From Siphonodentalium dalli (taxonomy: Eukaryota > Mollusca > Scaphopoda > Gadilida > Siphonodentaliidae), in the NCBI GenBank assembly GCA_032622095.1, contig CP136067.1:195824052-195888051 (forward strand): a DNA stretch of 64,000 bases, read 5' to 3'. The notes beneath the pieces were generated by a model. The model was given only the letters and a program-made list of their open reading frames with translations, had not been told where the DNA came from and made no database searches. How positions within the stretch are numbered: the stretch's first letter is position 1; the number at the start of each line of letters is the position of its first letter. Shown one piece after another: positions 34,760-46,139 of the stretch. The translations under genes and the position numbers were made by a program.

Positions 34760-37301
34760 TTATATCGGTGAATCCACCCGACTCGTCTTTGATATATTAG
34801 AAAAAAGTGAGAAAAAGGATATCCCAGGGATTCTTGCCATTCTAGATTTTGAAAAAGCCTTTGACTCATTAGAATGGGAGTTTATAGAAAAAAGCCTTGA
34901 CTTTCTTAAGTTTGGTCCATCTATAAAAACATGGGTTAAAACACTCTATTCAAATATTTTTAGCTATGTTATAAACAATGGTATCCTGTCAAATAAAATC
35001 GACATTTACAGAGGTGTGAGGCAAGGCGTCCCACTATCACCCTATTTATTTATTCTATGTGTAGAAATCCTTAGCGCTAGTCTCAAATTCAACCCTGATA
35101 TAAAAGGTATTAAAATAAACCACTCAGAATATATTCTTACACAATATGCAGATGACATAAACCTCTTCCTCCAGGATGATCAGAAATCCCTCAACACTGC
35201 TCTCAATATGTTAGAAGCATTCGCAAAACTCTCTGGCTTAAAAGTAAATTTTTATAAAACACAGGCTGTATGGATTGGAGGAATAGAATTTAACCTATTC
35301 AATGAGAACCATACAGAAAACAATTACAGAACAAAAATAAGTAAATGGAGAATCAGTTAAATGACTGGTCTTTTAGAAACCTGAGTATTTATGGAAAACG
35401 TACTGTTATTAAGACATTAGCCTTGCCCATATTGACACATTGCTTGACAGTTTTACCATCACCATCTCAAGAAATTATAGATAAAACACAAAAATTTCTT
35501 TTCCAATTCCTGTGGTCAGGAAAACCAGATAAAATAAAAAGAAATGTGATAATTAATAACATGGAAGAAGGGGGTCTAAAATTCTCCCACATCTCTTCTT
35601 TTTGTAATGCATTGAAAATGACATGGATTAAAAAGATCTTAGATCCTGAAATTGAAACAAGCTGGAAAACATTACTAGTTGATGACTTAGAACCATTTGG
35701 TGGTCCCAAGATATGGCACCTTCACAAAGAAGGTCTCATAAGAGTAAGCAAAACTCTCAATTCCTTTTGGAAAGAAATTTTTAATAGTTGGGCCTTGTTA
35801 GATCAGAAATCTACCACAACCCCTGATGTTTTATGTGAGCCACTTCATCTCAACACAAGCATCCTCATAAACAATAAACTATTTTTCAACAAGCTCTGGA
35901 TTAAAAAGGGTATTTACTTTGTGAATGATCTCCTGAAAGAAGACTCAGGTATTTTGGGATATGAAAACTTCTGTAGACAATATGATATAAGTACTCCTTT
36001 CACCACATATCAGGGTCTTCTTTCAGCTCTACCACAGGCATGGAAATCGTATGCTAGGGAAAACCGGGCACTTCGCACCGTGAATACACCAAATATGGAG
36101 ATTTTAAAGAAATGTGACAAGGCATGTAGAACTTTTTATCCACTTTTTGTGGAATATGTAGCCAGCTCTCCAAACATATCACAAAGTAAATGGGAAGACA
36201 TGTTAGATGGAGAGCTCTCCCCTACAGAATGGACAAATATATATACAAACACTAAACAAATTACAAATGATACTGGTCTCTTATCTTTCCAATTTAAACT
36301 AACTCACAATATTTTGTACACAAACACAAAACTCATGAAATGTAAATTATCAGAAACAGAAATGTGTAGCTTATGTCAAACAAACAGGGAGACAATTACT
36401 CATCTACTCTATGATTGTCCAATCACTAAGTCAATATTGTTAGAATTCCAACAAATTATGAAAGTCAGATGTAACATAGAATTAGAATTATCCAAAAAAA
36501 TGGTAATTTTTGGACTTCCATGTGGAAATTCCTCAGACATTAAAGGGATTTGTATCCTCCTTTTCAAAAGTTACATATATTCATGTAAACTGAGATCTAT
36601 AGACCCAAATTTAGCTGGATTCCTAGTATGGCTCAAATGTTATAAAACAATGGAATGTATAGCAGTAAGGTCCTTTGCATCAAAAAAGGAACTGAGCTTT
36701 CAAAATAGATGGGAAACAATTCAAGAACTATTCCATAATTGAGTGATCACGGTGCTGACTCCTGAGATAGAAACCCAAAATATAGTATATCTATTATTCA
36801 CCCATTTTCAGTATATGAATTTATACAATAGATAAAACTGAATCAGAATGCTGTGCATTGCAGTTTACACAATGTGGTAAATAATTTAATTTTGACAAGA
36901 TAATGGCAGAGAAATCTTCTTCATCCCATTCACAAGATGCATTTATTAGTAAAAGTTATGGGTGTGACACATACAGAGAATCGAAAACCACTCTACTTTA
37001 GTCAACCAATTATACAACTATAAACGCTGTTCCTAGTATTAAGAATAAGTGGTATCAGGATATTTATGGATCTTTACAATACCATGCTTTCCATATGAGC
37101 TGTCAGAAGACTAATGAATATTCCTCCTTTATATATATAAGCTGATAGATATATGTATATTATAGTATGATTTACTAAAACGCGACATATTATTTATTCA
37201 AGAATGATATTCATTCAAAATCGCATGATTATTAATTAAATGATATGTAAAACATGACTATGTATTTAGACCTAAATAAAAAAAAACATTATGACAGACC
37301 A

Positions 37302-38242
37302 ATGGAATATTAGGGAACTGTGATATGAAAAATAATTTCTCAATATACTGAAACATGTTTGTTCTATACGCGTAATGTGTCAATTATGAAGATTATTAAT
37401 TGTTATTATAACATTTTTTTTTTTTAAATTTAAATGTCTTTATTAATTCCTTAGATATATAAGTCACGTTTTTACATAGCCCATACACACCCACGTGGCA
37501 GGGATAAGGGCGTTCTTTTTGTCTGAAATAACAGGATTATTATATATTGTACAGATGTTGTTCCATAACGCCCTTCTTGTTAATAGGGTGGTCTGCTCTA
37601 CGTCCTTGTGGGAACATTATTACAAGTTACAACACACAAAGGCTCCATACACACGGAAAACAGTCCCTATATTATTCTAGAACATATATAAACACTATAT
37701 AGCAATATATTCCGTATGTATTGGAACCTATGTCTATGGCATTGCCCCCACTTTCTGTATAGGCGTGGTATTTTCAAATTCTAAATTAGTGACTAAGGAG
37801 TTAATAAAGAAAAAAAAATATCAGATGCTTCTGTGTATCGGGAAGGATGGTGGGCTGCTACGTACGTATAGATAGATAGTTTAGTCAAAGATGTTGAAGG
37901 CGGTCGATGACAAAACCATCTCCATATATGATCAATACGTTCACGTTCATAAGTCCAGTATAGGATCCAATATTGCCCATCTATTAGAATATGTATCATT
38001 ATCCAGAAAAAAACAATCAGTTATCCAGAAAAAAAAACAATCAATTATGACATGGAACACTTTTTGATACCAGTATGGTGCATCTTCGAAAAGGTACAAA
38101 AAACTGACTACAACGGATGAAAACATACAAGTCCTCGAATTTTTATCGAAATAGGGAAATTGTATGATACACCATCGATATATTGATAGATCGTGCGTCT
38201 ATTGTGAAGAGATATATTATAATAACATTGAATATTTATGTG
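37302..38242. other. Right interior of the hAT-like element, no gene recognised
   Basis: AT-rich sequence between the LINE and the SWIM-like fragment. It includes a poly-T tract at about 37413, after the LINE duplication. The direct repeat ATCAGTTATCCAGAAAAAAA / CAATCA lies at about 37993-38045. Confidence 0.4.
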
Positions 38243-38536
38243 TTACATATCCAGTTGACAAGAACAGTGAATATCCGAAATTATCGAACAATTTATCTCA
38301 AAATCGACGCCATGTGCAGGTTCATTTTTCATCATGCTTCGGTGGTAATTTGCCCCAATAAAGAGCTTCTCGTCGCAAATAAACATTGAAACTGAATGTA
38401 TGTAGCCTTCACTAAAGTACTTGTATCCTTGCTGTCGCGATTTCAATGAAGTGCCAGTCGAATTGAAGAACAATCCAGCGAAATCTGGTGGTAAGTCCAC
38501 CAAATTTGAAACACGTCGTTCCTTGTTGTCAGACAT
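38243..38536 (-). pseudogene. SWIM-zinc-finger-like protein fragment inside the hAT element
   Basis: The 98-codon minus-strand frame reads MSDNKERRVSNLVDLPPDFA, GLFFNSTGTSLKSRQQGYKY, FSEGYIHSVSMFICDEKLFI, GANYHRSMMKNEPAHGVDFE, ISDIHCSCQLDM. The order G.GYIHSV...IGA.YHRSM.KNEPAH followed by a Cys-X-Cys resembles the region just before and at the start of the SWIM finger in metazoan SWIM/YqaJ-containing proteins. The stop comes right after Cys-Ser-Cys, so the finger is incomplete. The frame lies about 0.2 kb inside the right terminus of the hAT-like element and points inwards. It could be cargo of the transposon or an older host-gene fragment. The family assignment is from memory and is tentative. 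Confidence 0.4.
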
Positions 38537-38719
38537 ATCGGCGTGTGATGTCTGACCTGCTATAATTCAGTCTGGCAATTTATGGCAGGCGTGGTTATCG
38601 CCGCTGAGCAGTAGCGTGAATTGGGTTCGAGGTTCGAGATTCGGTTCGATGCGAAACCAAGACGATGATTTGGTTTCAGGGTTCGGTTCGACCTAAATTA
38701 TAAGGTTCGCAGGGACCTA

Positions 38720-39165
38720 CTTTGGTGTGACCTCTAGATGGGAGCCCCCTATTTTGACCGACATTCTTTTTGGAAACTTGGCCGCCAGCAGCCATCTTGA
38801 TTTCAAATTTGAATCCATCGGCACACCCCGCAGCCCGCATTTAATGGAGAATTTATTTGAATATGTACAAGCATGTCTAAAATCTAGATGTTTTTCATCG
38901 AAAAAAATTTTAATTTTAAATTTAAACAATTTTCGATGAAAACATCGCCATCAGTGGCATCATGGAATTTACTCTTTGTATGATTACATCATTTGGCGCA
39001 CTTAAAGACCACATCCCTCATCCCTCATCCGATCATCACCAAACTTCATACGGATCTTCAGGTGACCTCTAGATGGGAGCCTCCTTCTTTTTTTTTAACC
39101 GAAATTCTGTGAAAAACATGGCCGCAAGCAGCCACCTTTGAATGTTTACTTAGAATGGGGATAAC
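38720..39165. repeat. Tandem family of about 165-175-bp units, right part
   Basis: Continues the array of 26776-27670 after the hAT-like insertion. It has CTTTGGTGTGACCTCTAGAT, TTGGCCGCCAGCAGCCATC, AATCCATCGGCACACCCC and two further units at about 38935 and 39113. A 30-bp AT-rich foldback (TTTTCATCGAAAAA...TTTTCGATGAAAA) lies at about 38890-38942. Confidence 0.85.
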
Positions 39166-39427
39166 TGTGTGGTGCTTTGTGGTTTCGGAAAGGTACAGGG
39201 CGAATGTACTGTGGCAAATTGAGTTAATGGGCGACGGAGGCTGGCATCTAAATTTAATTGGATATCAATCCCAAGTACCAGTTAACACTTGCGTATAACT
39301 TGGACATCACCCGAATTCCGCGCACCAGCAAAGAGAAGTAACATCCTGATTTTTAAATAAAAATGATTGCTAACAGCAAAACACAAACCCAGATATAGAA
39401 CGTGTGGGCGCCCGAGTCAGGCATTTT

Positions 39428-39690
39428 TGTTACCCTATGCCAATGCATTCTCTTATATATGCGAGTCTACCATAGGTCGCCTCGCATATATAAGAGAATG
39501 CATTGGCCTAACAATTTTTTTTATCATTTGTTTTTAAATAAATGTTTCTTACAATTTTTATACATAAAATAAAAAACATCCATTACCCTGCAGTGAGCCC
39601 CACACATACATAGAAGCACATAGAAGAGTGTCGTCTGCTCATGTTTGTCTGGTTCTCTTTATGGGTGAAATTGACTTATAGAAACAAGAC
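39428..39690. mobile_element. Hairpin-ended short element, partial copy
   Basis: Left hairpin CCAATGCATTCTCTTATATA ... TATATAAGAGAATGCATTGG at about 39438-39508. It is followed by the internal segment in inverted orientation relative to 47491-47906: ACCCTGCAGTGAGCCCCACA, then GTCGTCTGCTCATGTTTGTC. The second hairpin is missing. Confidence 0.8.
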
Positions 39691-42165
39691 AAATAACTAA
39701 ACTTTCTTATCAATTCTGAAATATTATTTGCACAAAACAAAATTTAACCCCGACGAACTCTCTCTGATATTACTCATTCGAGAATTTGAATTACGATATA
39801 AGTCGTATCGATATTGAACTGAACTCCGACGATCTGAACCATTTCCGACTCGGATACCATGGAAGTATATCTGATTCCATGGAATCTGACCTCTAGTTAA
39901 CTTTGTTATCATAATTATTGAAGATCTTGTCGGGTGTAAGTCCACACAAAACACATATAGTGTCAAATAGTTTACGAGAACAACTAAGAATTTTTTTTAT
40001 TTCAGTTGCTTGGAAGATCTACTTATTGCTTCGTTTCGGCCTTATTTACTTTCCGTATGTTCGTATAGCCTTAGAAACCCGGATGTCGTTTGTAGGTAAA
40101 AATGAAATCGAAAGTACTCGCTAGGGTATGTCGTCGTATTCGGTAACCTAAATATTTGACTAATAAATGGAAATAATTGTTATATAATGTAATGCTAATT
40201 CCGATTAAGATAATATAACAATAAGGGAATGGAGGATATATTCGGTGAATAGTGATAACATTACCGCACTGGGGCAGGTGAGAAACCATTATTTCTCGGC
40301 AATAATAGCCCTAATTATTGCCAGAAATATTCTTTTTAAATAAAATCATCGCGCCCATATTGATTTAAAAATAATTGACTGAGATTCAAATCATATCTTT
40401 TTTTGGCCTCACAAGAGAGAAAAAAAATTGGTGGAATATTAACTAAGATATGTTACTGAGGCCACAGTTATCATACTTTTAGCGTTACACGTGTCATTTC
40501 ATTTTTTTTTTCTTATAATTATGCATTTTTTCATTGTTGGCCGCAGCAGTAATAGAATACACATATGATGCAGTAGAAATAACTTATAAAACGCCATTTC
40601 ACAGCTGACTGAATCTATTTGACAATTAGACTGTAAATTGTGTATCTTTTGTCTATATCGCCACAAGGATTACATGTTACATGCTAGAAATTGGCAAGGT
40701 AATGTCAGAAATCTCGAAATTCAATGAACAACTTAATAATTATTAACATTAATGATTAGCTCATTTAGCTGGATCATTCGGAATTTAGTTCTAAAAATTC
40801 AAAATAACACTAAAAATATGATTAATTAACTCTGGTCTGATTTGTCAAAATAAGACCTTAGATGTGGGGCACATCAAAGATTTTGTCCATTTTTTTTTTT
40901 GATTAACTTGTAGCAGCAGATGGTATATGTTGAGCTTAGGGGTTCTATAGCGAAGTTTGCGCCCAAAAATATTGGGTGCTGTTTGAGATTTTCAGGAACA
41001 CCAGAGGTCTTCAAAAGCAATCACTCGTTGGAAAGATCAGTGTCTCCTGGTCACACTGATAACAAACACGTCAACATTCCATGTCATTTACATATCAATA
41101 TGATAGGATAAACATACATGTAGGAACTGAAGTTTTGTTATGTATCATTGCGAGGTATTTATACAACTTTTGATGAAATGTAAACAAACATGTTTCTCTT
41201 TGTTAAGTCAAATCTAATGCGTATTTCTACAAACCATTTACTATTCTGTGTTTGTCAATAATTTGACAGTCACTCCACTTTTTAAAGTTTCAGTTCTGTA
41301 TACTGTTTTCAAATAAGAGAACATAAACAAACAACTTTTAGTGCCACAAACCTGCACACTCGCTACCATAGAGGACAGATGGGAGGGAACCCGGGCTCTG
41401 CAAGCATTATCTATCAGAATGTCTGAATGAGCAGAGGCCATGTAAACGGGGAAGGGATATAAATGTGTTCACTTTCACGCTAGCTCGCTTGTGAGACTGA
41501 TTCACGTGTGTGTATCAATGCGCTACAGAACTTTCAAAATCATCGCGAATCAGTAGTTATCCTTTACTAGTGGGAAATAAATGGAAGAAACCTGTAACTG
41601 TATTGATCTATTTTTCATATGGAAATGTGAACAGACTTCGGTCATATGTTGGCCTTTATACATTGGTTGAAGGCGATTGATAGAAAATTGATCGCTGTAA
41701 ATGTTGAACTTCTATGGAAACGTGTATAATAAAAATAAAGTCTAGTGTTTAAATAGATACCAAAAAATATGTGATTTGGTAGCCGTTCACGAAAACAAGC
41801 ATTTTTCTCGCTCATTCATGATATAATTTTCGGTGTCCACTCAAAAACACTAGATGTCCTCCATATGCTCTACGTTTGATTAGGTTTCTTGGTCAAATGT
41901 AACTCAACACTTAAAACTGATTCAACACATCACAGATGGAGTACACTCTAGCAATGAAGACATTGTTGAGTGTTAGAAGCCCATTACTCAAACCAGAATT
42001 GTTGTACTATAGAGATGCAGTCCGAATGTTCTGTTCAAATATGTTAACATGGAAGTACATGGTAAATGTGACAACTCGAACTCGCTGAATTTGTTGTTAT
42101 AATTGAGACTAAAAAGTGAATCAAGTTTTTAATCAGAATCACACATGGAAATTAATGTCATAACA
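39691..42165. other. Gene-free AT-rich stretch, nothing recognised
   Basis: About 2.5 kb with no tandem repeat, terminal repeat or protein motif that I could identify on either strand. Confidence 0.45.
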
Positions 42166-42173
42166 CGTGCCAT

Positions 42174-43449
42174 CAGGGTTGGCGCTGGACGAAAATTTTC
42201 TCTTGCCAAAATATTTTCCAAATGAAATTATGTTTTGCCAAATTAAAAAAATATTTGCCCAATTTAATTGCGTGTATAATTGTGGAAATTGTCGTGTTTT
42301 TATCTTTGTTTAAAACTAGCTACAGACACAGGTAAAATGAGCTACTAGAAAAGCAAGTAAGTAGTATTAATAAATATCAAAATAGCAATAAATATATAAG
42401 AAACACCTTTTAAGGGGTTAATAACACCGGCCGGAGTCGAACAAGCGAGTAACATTTTCTAGGTTGACCTCGTGTGGTATGTCGCTACGTTATAACGTCG
42501 ATATATTGCGTCGAAGGGCACGTGGGGCCACCCGGGCGGTCCCGGTCCGTCCCAATGTTCTTTTTGTTTATATACCATTTTATCGGATTTTGAGGGGTTA
42601 ATAACACCGGCCGGAGTCGAGCGAGCGAGTAACATTTTCTAGGTTAACCTCGTGGGGTATGTCGATACGTTATGACGTCGAGATATAGTGTTCATGGGCC
42701 CATGGGGCCGCCCGGGCGGTCCCGGGCGGCCCAAGTTTCTTTTTGTTTATACACTATTTTACCGGAATTTGAGGGGTTAATAAAATCGGCCGTGGACGCG
42801 TCAACGAGTCAACATATGAAATTAACACTCAGGTGTATTGCTCTACCGAGAATCACCAAAATAATCTGTCTGAAAACACACGAAGACACCCATAATCACC
42901 CAGGCTCTTTTAGCCAATATCGGCATTTGTGGGGTTAATATGACCGGCCGGAGACGAGCGAGCTAGTAAATTTTTCTATGTTGCCCTCAGGTGGCATGTC
43001 GCTACGTTATAATGTCGATATATTGTGTCCACGGGCCCGTGGGGCCGCCCGGGCGGTCCCGGGTGGTCTCCGGGTGGTCCGGGCGGTAATTAATCACACC
43101 CGATTAAACTATTGTCTTATACTCGCTGGTAAGACAACGCTGACATAACTATGTGCTAATATAATGTCGCCATTAATATGCATTGTTACAATGACTACAT
43201 AATCCAAACGGACAAAGGGATGATTAACTGTCAAAGCAAATTAATAGTTACCTTTTGCGGCATCTACTTTGAGATCATGTTACAAAGTACTCACAACAAC
43301 CTCAATAACCCACGTTCGATGATGTTTTATGTCTAGATAGTCACATCTCATGATTAAAAACTCACTTGCCAAAATGTTTGCCAAATGAAAATATTTTTTT
43401 GCCAAATGAAAATATTTGGCAACTTTGGCAAGCAGCAGCGCGAACCCTG
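42174..43449. mobile_element. Non-autonomous hAT element, 1,276 bp, carrying an internal satellite
   Basis: The 8-bp duplication CGTGCCAT is exact at 42166-42173 and 43450-43457. Ends are CAGGGTTGGCGCTG (42174) and CAGCGCGAACCCTG (ending 43449 with the preceding CAG), an imperfect inverted repeat of the hAT CAGGG...CCCTG type. Subterminal TTGCCAAA and CCAAATGAAAATATTT motifs recur at both ends. No transposase is present. The interior is mostly a GC-rich tandem array (42413-43085). Confidence 0.9.
42413..43085. repeat. GC-rich tandem repeat of about 179 bp, four units, inside the hAT element
   Basis: Units begin GGGGTTAATAACACCGGCCG at about 42414, 42594 and 42773, and in changed form (GGGGTTAATATGACCGGCCG) at about 42931, so offsets are 180, 179 and 158. 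Each has ACGTTATAACGTCGATATAT-type sequence and a GGGGCCGCCCGGGCGGTCCC block. The third unit has a different middle. Its GC content contrasts strongly with the AT-rich surroundings. Confidence 0.93.
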
Positions 43450-43457
43450 CGTGCCAT

Positions 43458-43941
43458 TCAGTGTTTCCCTTCCCCTCTACACAATGCACTATGTTCTGGT
43501 TGAGGCTTAACATCACAGTGGACATCATGAATCTGTGTGTGAGAGAGAGATAGGAAATTGTGCGTTCAGTTCTGATGTTATGATGATAAAAATGTTTGGA
43601 CCAGTCTATGTATGTGTAACTTTAGGTATAGTCATCAATGACGCCAATGACACCAATAGACTACGCATTGTCCAGTTCATGGTTTAAGTACTTTGATGAT
43701 TTTGTTTTAAAATTGGCAAACATCTCTCAGTAACCTATGTGATAGCATGACTTCATATTCGTACTAATGGCATTTAATTTCCAATCTTTCAAAAGGTTCA
43801 CTCTCTTCATAGTTGATCAATCCAATATCTTATTTTAGGTCACTAAAAGTTACTTATTGCTCAAGCTATCTTCACCGATTGTGGGCTTATATTTTTATTG
43901 GGACTTATTGCGAATTATAGCACGTATCCCATATTGCCTCA
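43458..43941. other. Gene-free stretch, nothing recognised
   Basis: Short spacer between the hAT element and copy B of the dispersed repeat. A short GA run lies at about 43541. Confidence 0.4.
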
Positions 43942-45412
43942 CAACCATCATGTCATTTCCACATATCATATAATTTTATGAAAAATTTTGTTTCCAAAAT
44001 AATGAGTAATTGACTAATTTACAAAAAAATACGTGTAATTGCCCGAGAAACAAACTATAACATTTGGATGTTATGGTATATTCATTTTTGGCTGTCATAT
44101 ATTATGAGTCAGCTATCAACCGCCCTTAGTTTGGACTAAAACACAAACAATACAAACCTCCCCTCACTGATTGCTTGAGCAACAATTAACCTATATGCCT
44201 TATTTCATTCTTTTTTAATAATTATTGAGGTGCGATTTCATTCTCTGTTGTTATTCAGTTCCTTTCCACAGGTCCAGATAATTTGTAGATATGGTACTTG
44301 GTAACATTACACACTTTGATTGTCAATGTAGCTACAATAACTATAGGAGGCAGAACACCTTACCGTCCAGGGAAGGTATGAGATTAATTACATGCAGGCA
44401 GATAAAATGCACATTAGCCACCAATGGATAGTTAATTTAAATAACTGGTAGATAATATTCATCAGTCAACTCAAGTTAGTTAAAATTTAACCACCTATTG
44501 GGAGTTATTTTCTACTACATGTAGTTTAGTTCGTAACTACCTAACTGATGGTAAAAATAAAGATAACAAATTTTGGATTAATTTAACAACTTTGAATATA
44601 GTGTGTGCTCGGATTGTTTTCAGCTTTGGTATACTCAAGTATTACCTTTTTACAATCTAAACATATAAACGTTGAACACACGACCTTTACATTCCTTGAA
44701 ATTATTATCTAAACAATTACAAAGGGAACCTTTCACCAACACGAATTTAGTATAGAACGGATTAATATATCACTCACGTGCAATCAGTACTCGGGACGGT
44801 GCACGATGCAGCAACTATCGCCTGTGTGCATGCCAATGAATCGATGCCCTGCGTTTGGCCACATATACCTAAATGAAAAATTAGTTGGTAAGTGTTAATG
44901 TATTGAGAATATTTAGGCGAGATAACACCTTTCCCAGCTTAGCGATAGTGGTTCGAGGTCGAAACTAACTGTGATGAAATTTGTTTCGAATCAACATTTT
45001 TATCAACGAAACACATTTCCAAATGTCCTCAGCGGAGGGATCCACATCAATATCACCTGTGCAACGACGGTCACACTTTTAGTAATTTTATAGAACCTGA
45101 TTTTAAGACTAATACCTGTTTTCTTTGATAAACAAAGACAGAACTGAAGATTGGCTATGTCATTTGTCTGTAGAGGCATACCAACGTGGTTTATTCATGA
45201 AAAAGAAATCGGAAGCGAATGGCATTTTGTCTTGATGGAGAGTGTTTTCAATATAGAGTCCCCCTCTTGTGACGCTCCAAAAGGGCCGGAAGATTCTGAT
45301 TGCAAAATAGTCCGCAAAACTGCCCCGAAAGGATGTCTGTATACATAACATACTAGGACAACATCGAAATAAAACAATATTAACTGATTTAGAAGCATTC
45401 AATGTATGTGAC
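43942..45412 (+). repeat. Dispersed repeat, copy B (paired with 2783-4243)
   Basis: Begins ACAACCATCATGTCATTTCC, which is one 25-bp minisatellite unit, then follows copy A to about 45412 (CTGATTTAGAAGCATTCAAT). Identity appears high, with scattered substitutions, an extra AGGCAGAACACCTTACCGTC block at about 44346 and a diverged segment at about 44780-44870. Both copies end at the same place, which argues for a defined element boundary there. Confidence 0.85.
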
Positions 45413-45776
45413 TAATTTTATCAATCCATAAATTTCTTCTGTTTTTCATTCCTCCGACTTCACATGAATACCCTTATGTTGCGTAACAGTCTGTAACAGT
45501 TGTCAATTTCTTTTGGCACCAAGTTTCACATTTAGCGTTCTCGAAATGAACACTTTCCTTCCGTGAGCCTATTCTCACCATGCGACCAGAAAACTAACCG
45601 GACAATAGCTCCGCAAATGATGGGTGTGTTAATTGATCCAAAATGTGGACGTTTTATTTTCTAAAAAGCGAGGATTCCAGCATAAAATTAACTCTTCCAG
45701 CTGGATTAATGAATATACGCGCGTACTTAGGCATGCCATTAAGAAGGTTCGTGTGTACTCCTTTGGCAGATAACAA

Positions 45777-45928
45777 ACAGTTGTCACCCTTGTTTTCGTG
45801 AGACACGGGGATTTGTCGCCGCTCGAGACCTGGAATGTCACCCTCCGGCCTGGCGGCCGGAGGGTGACATTCCAGGTCTCGAGCGGCGACAAATCCCCGT
45901 GTCTCACGAAAACAAGGGTGACAACTGT
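45777..45928. repeat. Perfect palindrome, 74-bp arms, 4-base loop
   Basis: The left arm, 45777-45850, begins ACAGTTGTCACCCTTG and ends CCCTCCGGCC. The loop is TGGC (45851-45854), and the right arm, 45855-45928, is the exact reverse complement as far as I can read it. Arms contain the XhoI-like CTCGAG and a GC-rich tip. Beyond the perfect part, TAACAA (45771-45776) and TTGTTA (about 45933) still pair. Surrounding sequence is AT-rich and unremarkable. It could be a recently formed inverted duplication, a foldback element or an assembly fold-back artefact. Confidence 0.95.
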
Positions 45929-46139
45929 ATATTGTTAAAGGTTTGTTTGAGTTCATAAATAATCTGTGAAGTGAGTGTCGCATCAACAAATGGGCCCGGG
46001 TGTATAATCATTCGGATTTGATTTTATATTAAATATTATATATATAAGTTTCAACATCGCGAATCAAATGTGACACATTTTCCGTTTGCACATTATACAA
46101 TACAATATGTTTTTCATTTTATGTGGGCGTTCACAGTGT

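Larger units (their letters stand above)
31954..36742 (+). pseudogene. LINE ORF2 (APE endonuclease and reverse transcriptase), two frameshifts and a hAT insertion
   Basis: The endonuclease is at residues 1-235 from ATG 31954: N10 in SLNCRG, D39 in LTDTH, Y111 in VYGPND, D141 and N143 in GGDWNV, D203 in RLDYF, and S226-D227-H228 in SDHNP. Position 39 is Asp where the family nearly always has Glu. A shift at about 33050 moves the reading into the next frame (LIEGEKATKYFC). RT blocks follow: DRSPGSDGY, NWRPISLLNVD, LGFMSGRYI. A hAT element then interrupts codons at 33684-34759. After it come ILDFEKAFDSLEWEF, RGVRQGVPLSPYLF and QYADDINLF (catalytic YADD). A second shift, loss of one A, is at about 35343. 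The C-terminus has NLSIYGKRTVIKTLALPI and a CSLCQTN...THLLYDC knuckle, with the stop at 36740-36742. Without the insertion the frame is about 1,235 codons, normal for L1/Tx1. Confidence 0.9.
29844..37283 (+). mobile_element. Near full-length L1/Tx1-like LINE with target-site duplication
   Basis: The element starts GGGACTTCCGG at 29844 and ends in CTAAATA plus an A run at about 37283. Both sides carry CATTATGACAGACCA (29829-29843 and 37287-37301), preceded by A residues, so the duplication is 15-18 bp, the usual size for target-primed reverse transcription. Order: 5' UTR of about 240 bp, ORF1 (30081-30927), a 1.0-kb spacer containing a 14-G run at about 31217, ORF2 (31954-36742), 3' UTR and A tail. 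Without the nested hAT the LINE is about 6.36 kb. Inactivating changes are one stop and one shift in ORF1, two shifts and one insertion in ORF2. Confidence 0.9.
27671..38719. mobile_element. hAT-like DNA transposon, 11 kb because of a nested LINE
   Basis: Terminal inverted repeats are TAGGGCCCTGCGAACC at 27671 and GGTTCGCAGGGACCTA ending at 38719 (one mismatch). The flanks are CTTTGGTC (27662-27669, then one extra G) and CTTTGGTG (38720-38727), consistent with an 8-bp target duplication carrying a point change and an inserted base. The flanking tandem family joins across these points. Subterminal TTCGGTTCG motifs repeat at both ends, as is usual for hAT transposase-binding regions. Removing the LINE leaves about 3.6 kb. 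No transposase core was recognised; the only protein trace is a SWIM-like fragment at 38243-38536 (minus). The TIRs resemble those of the smaller element at 33684-34759, so both probably used related transposases. Confidence 0.8.
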
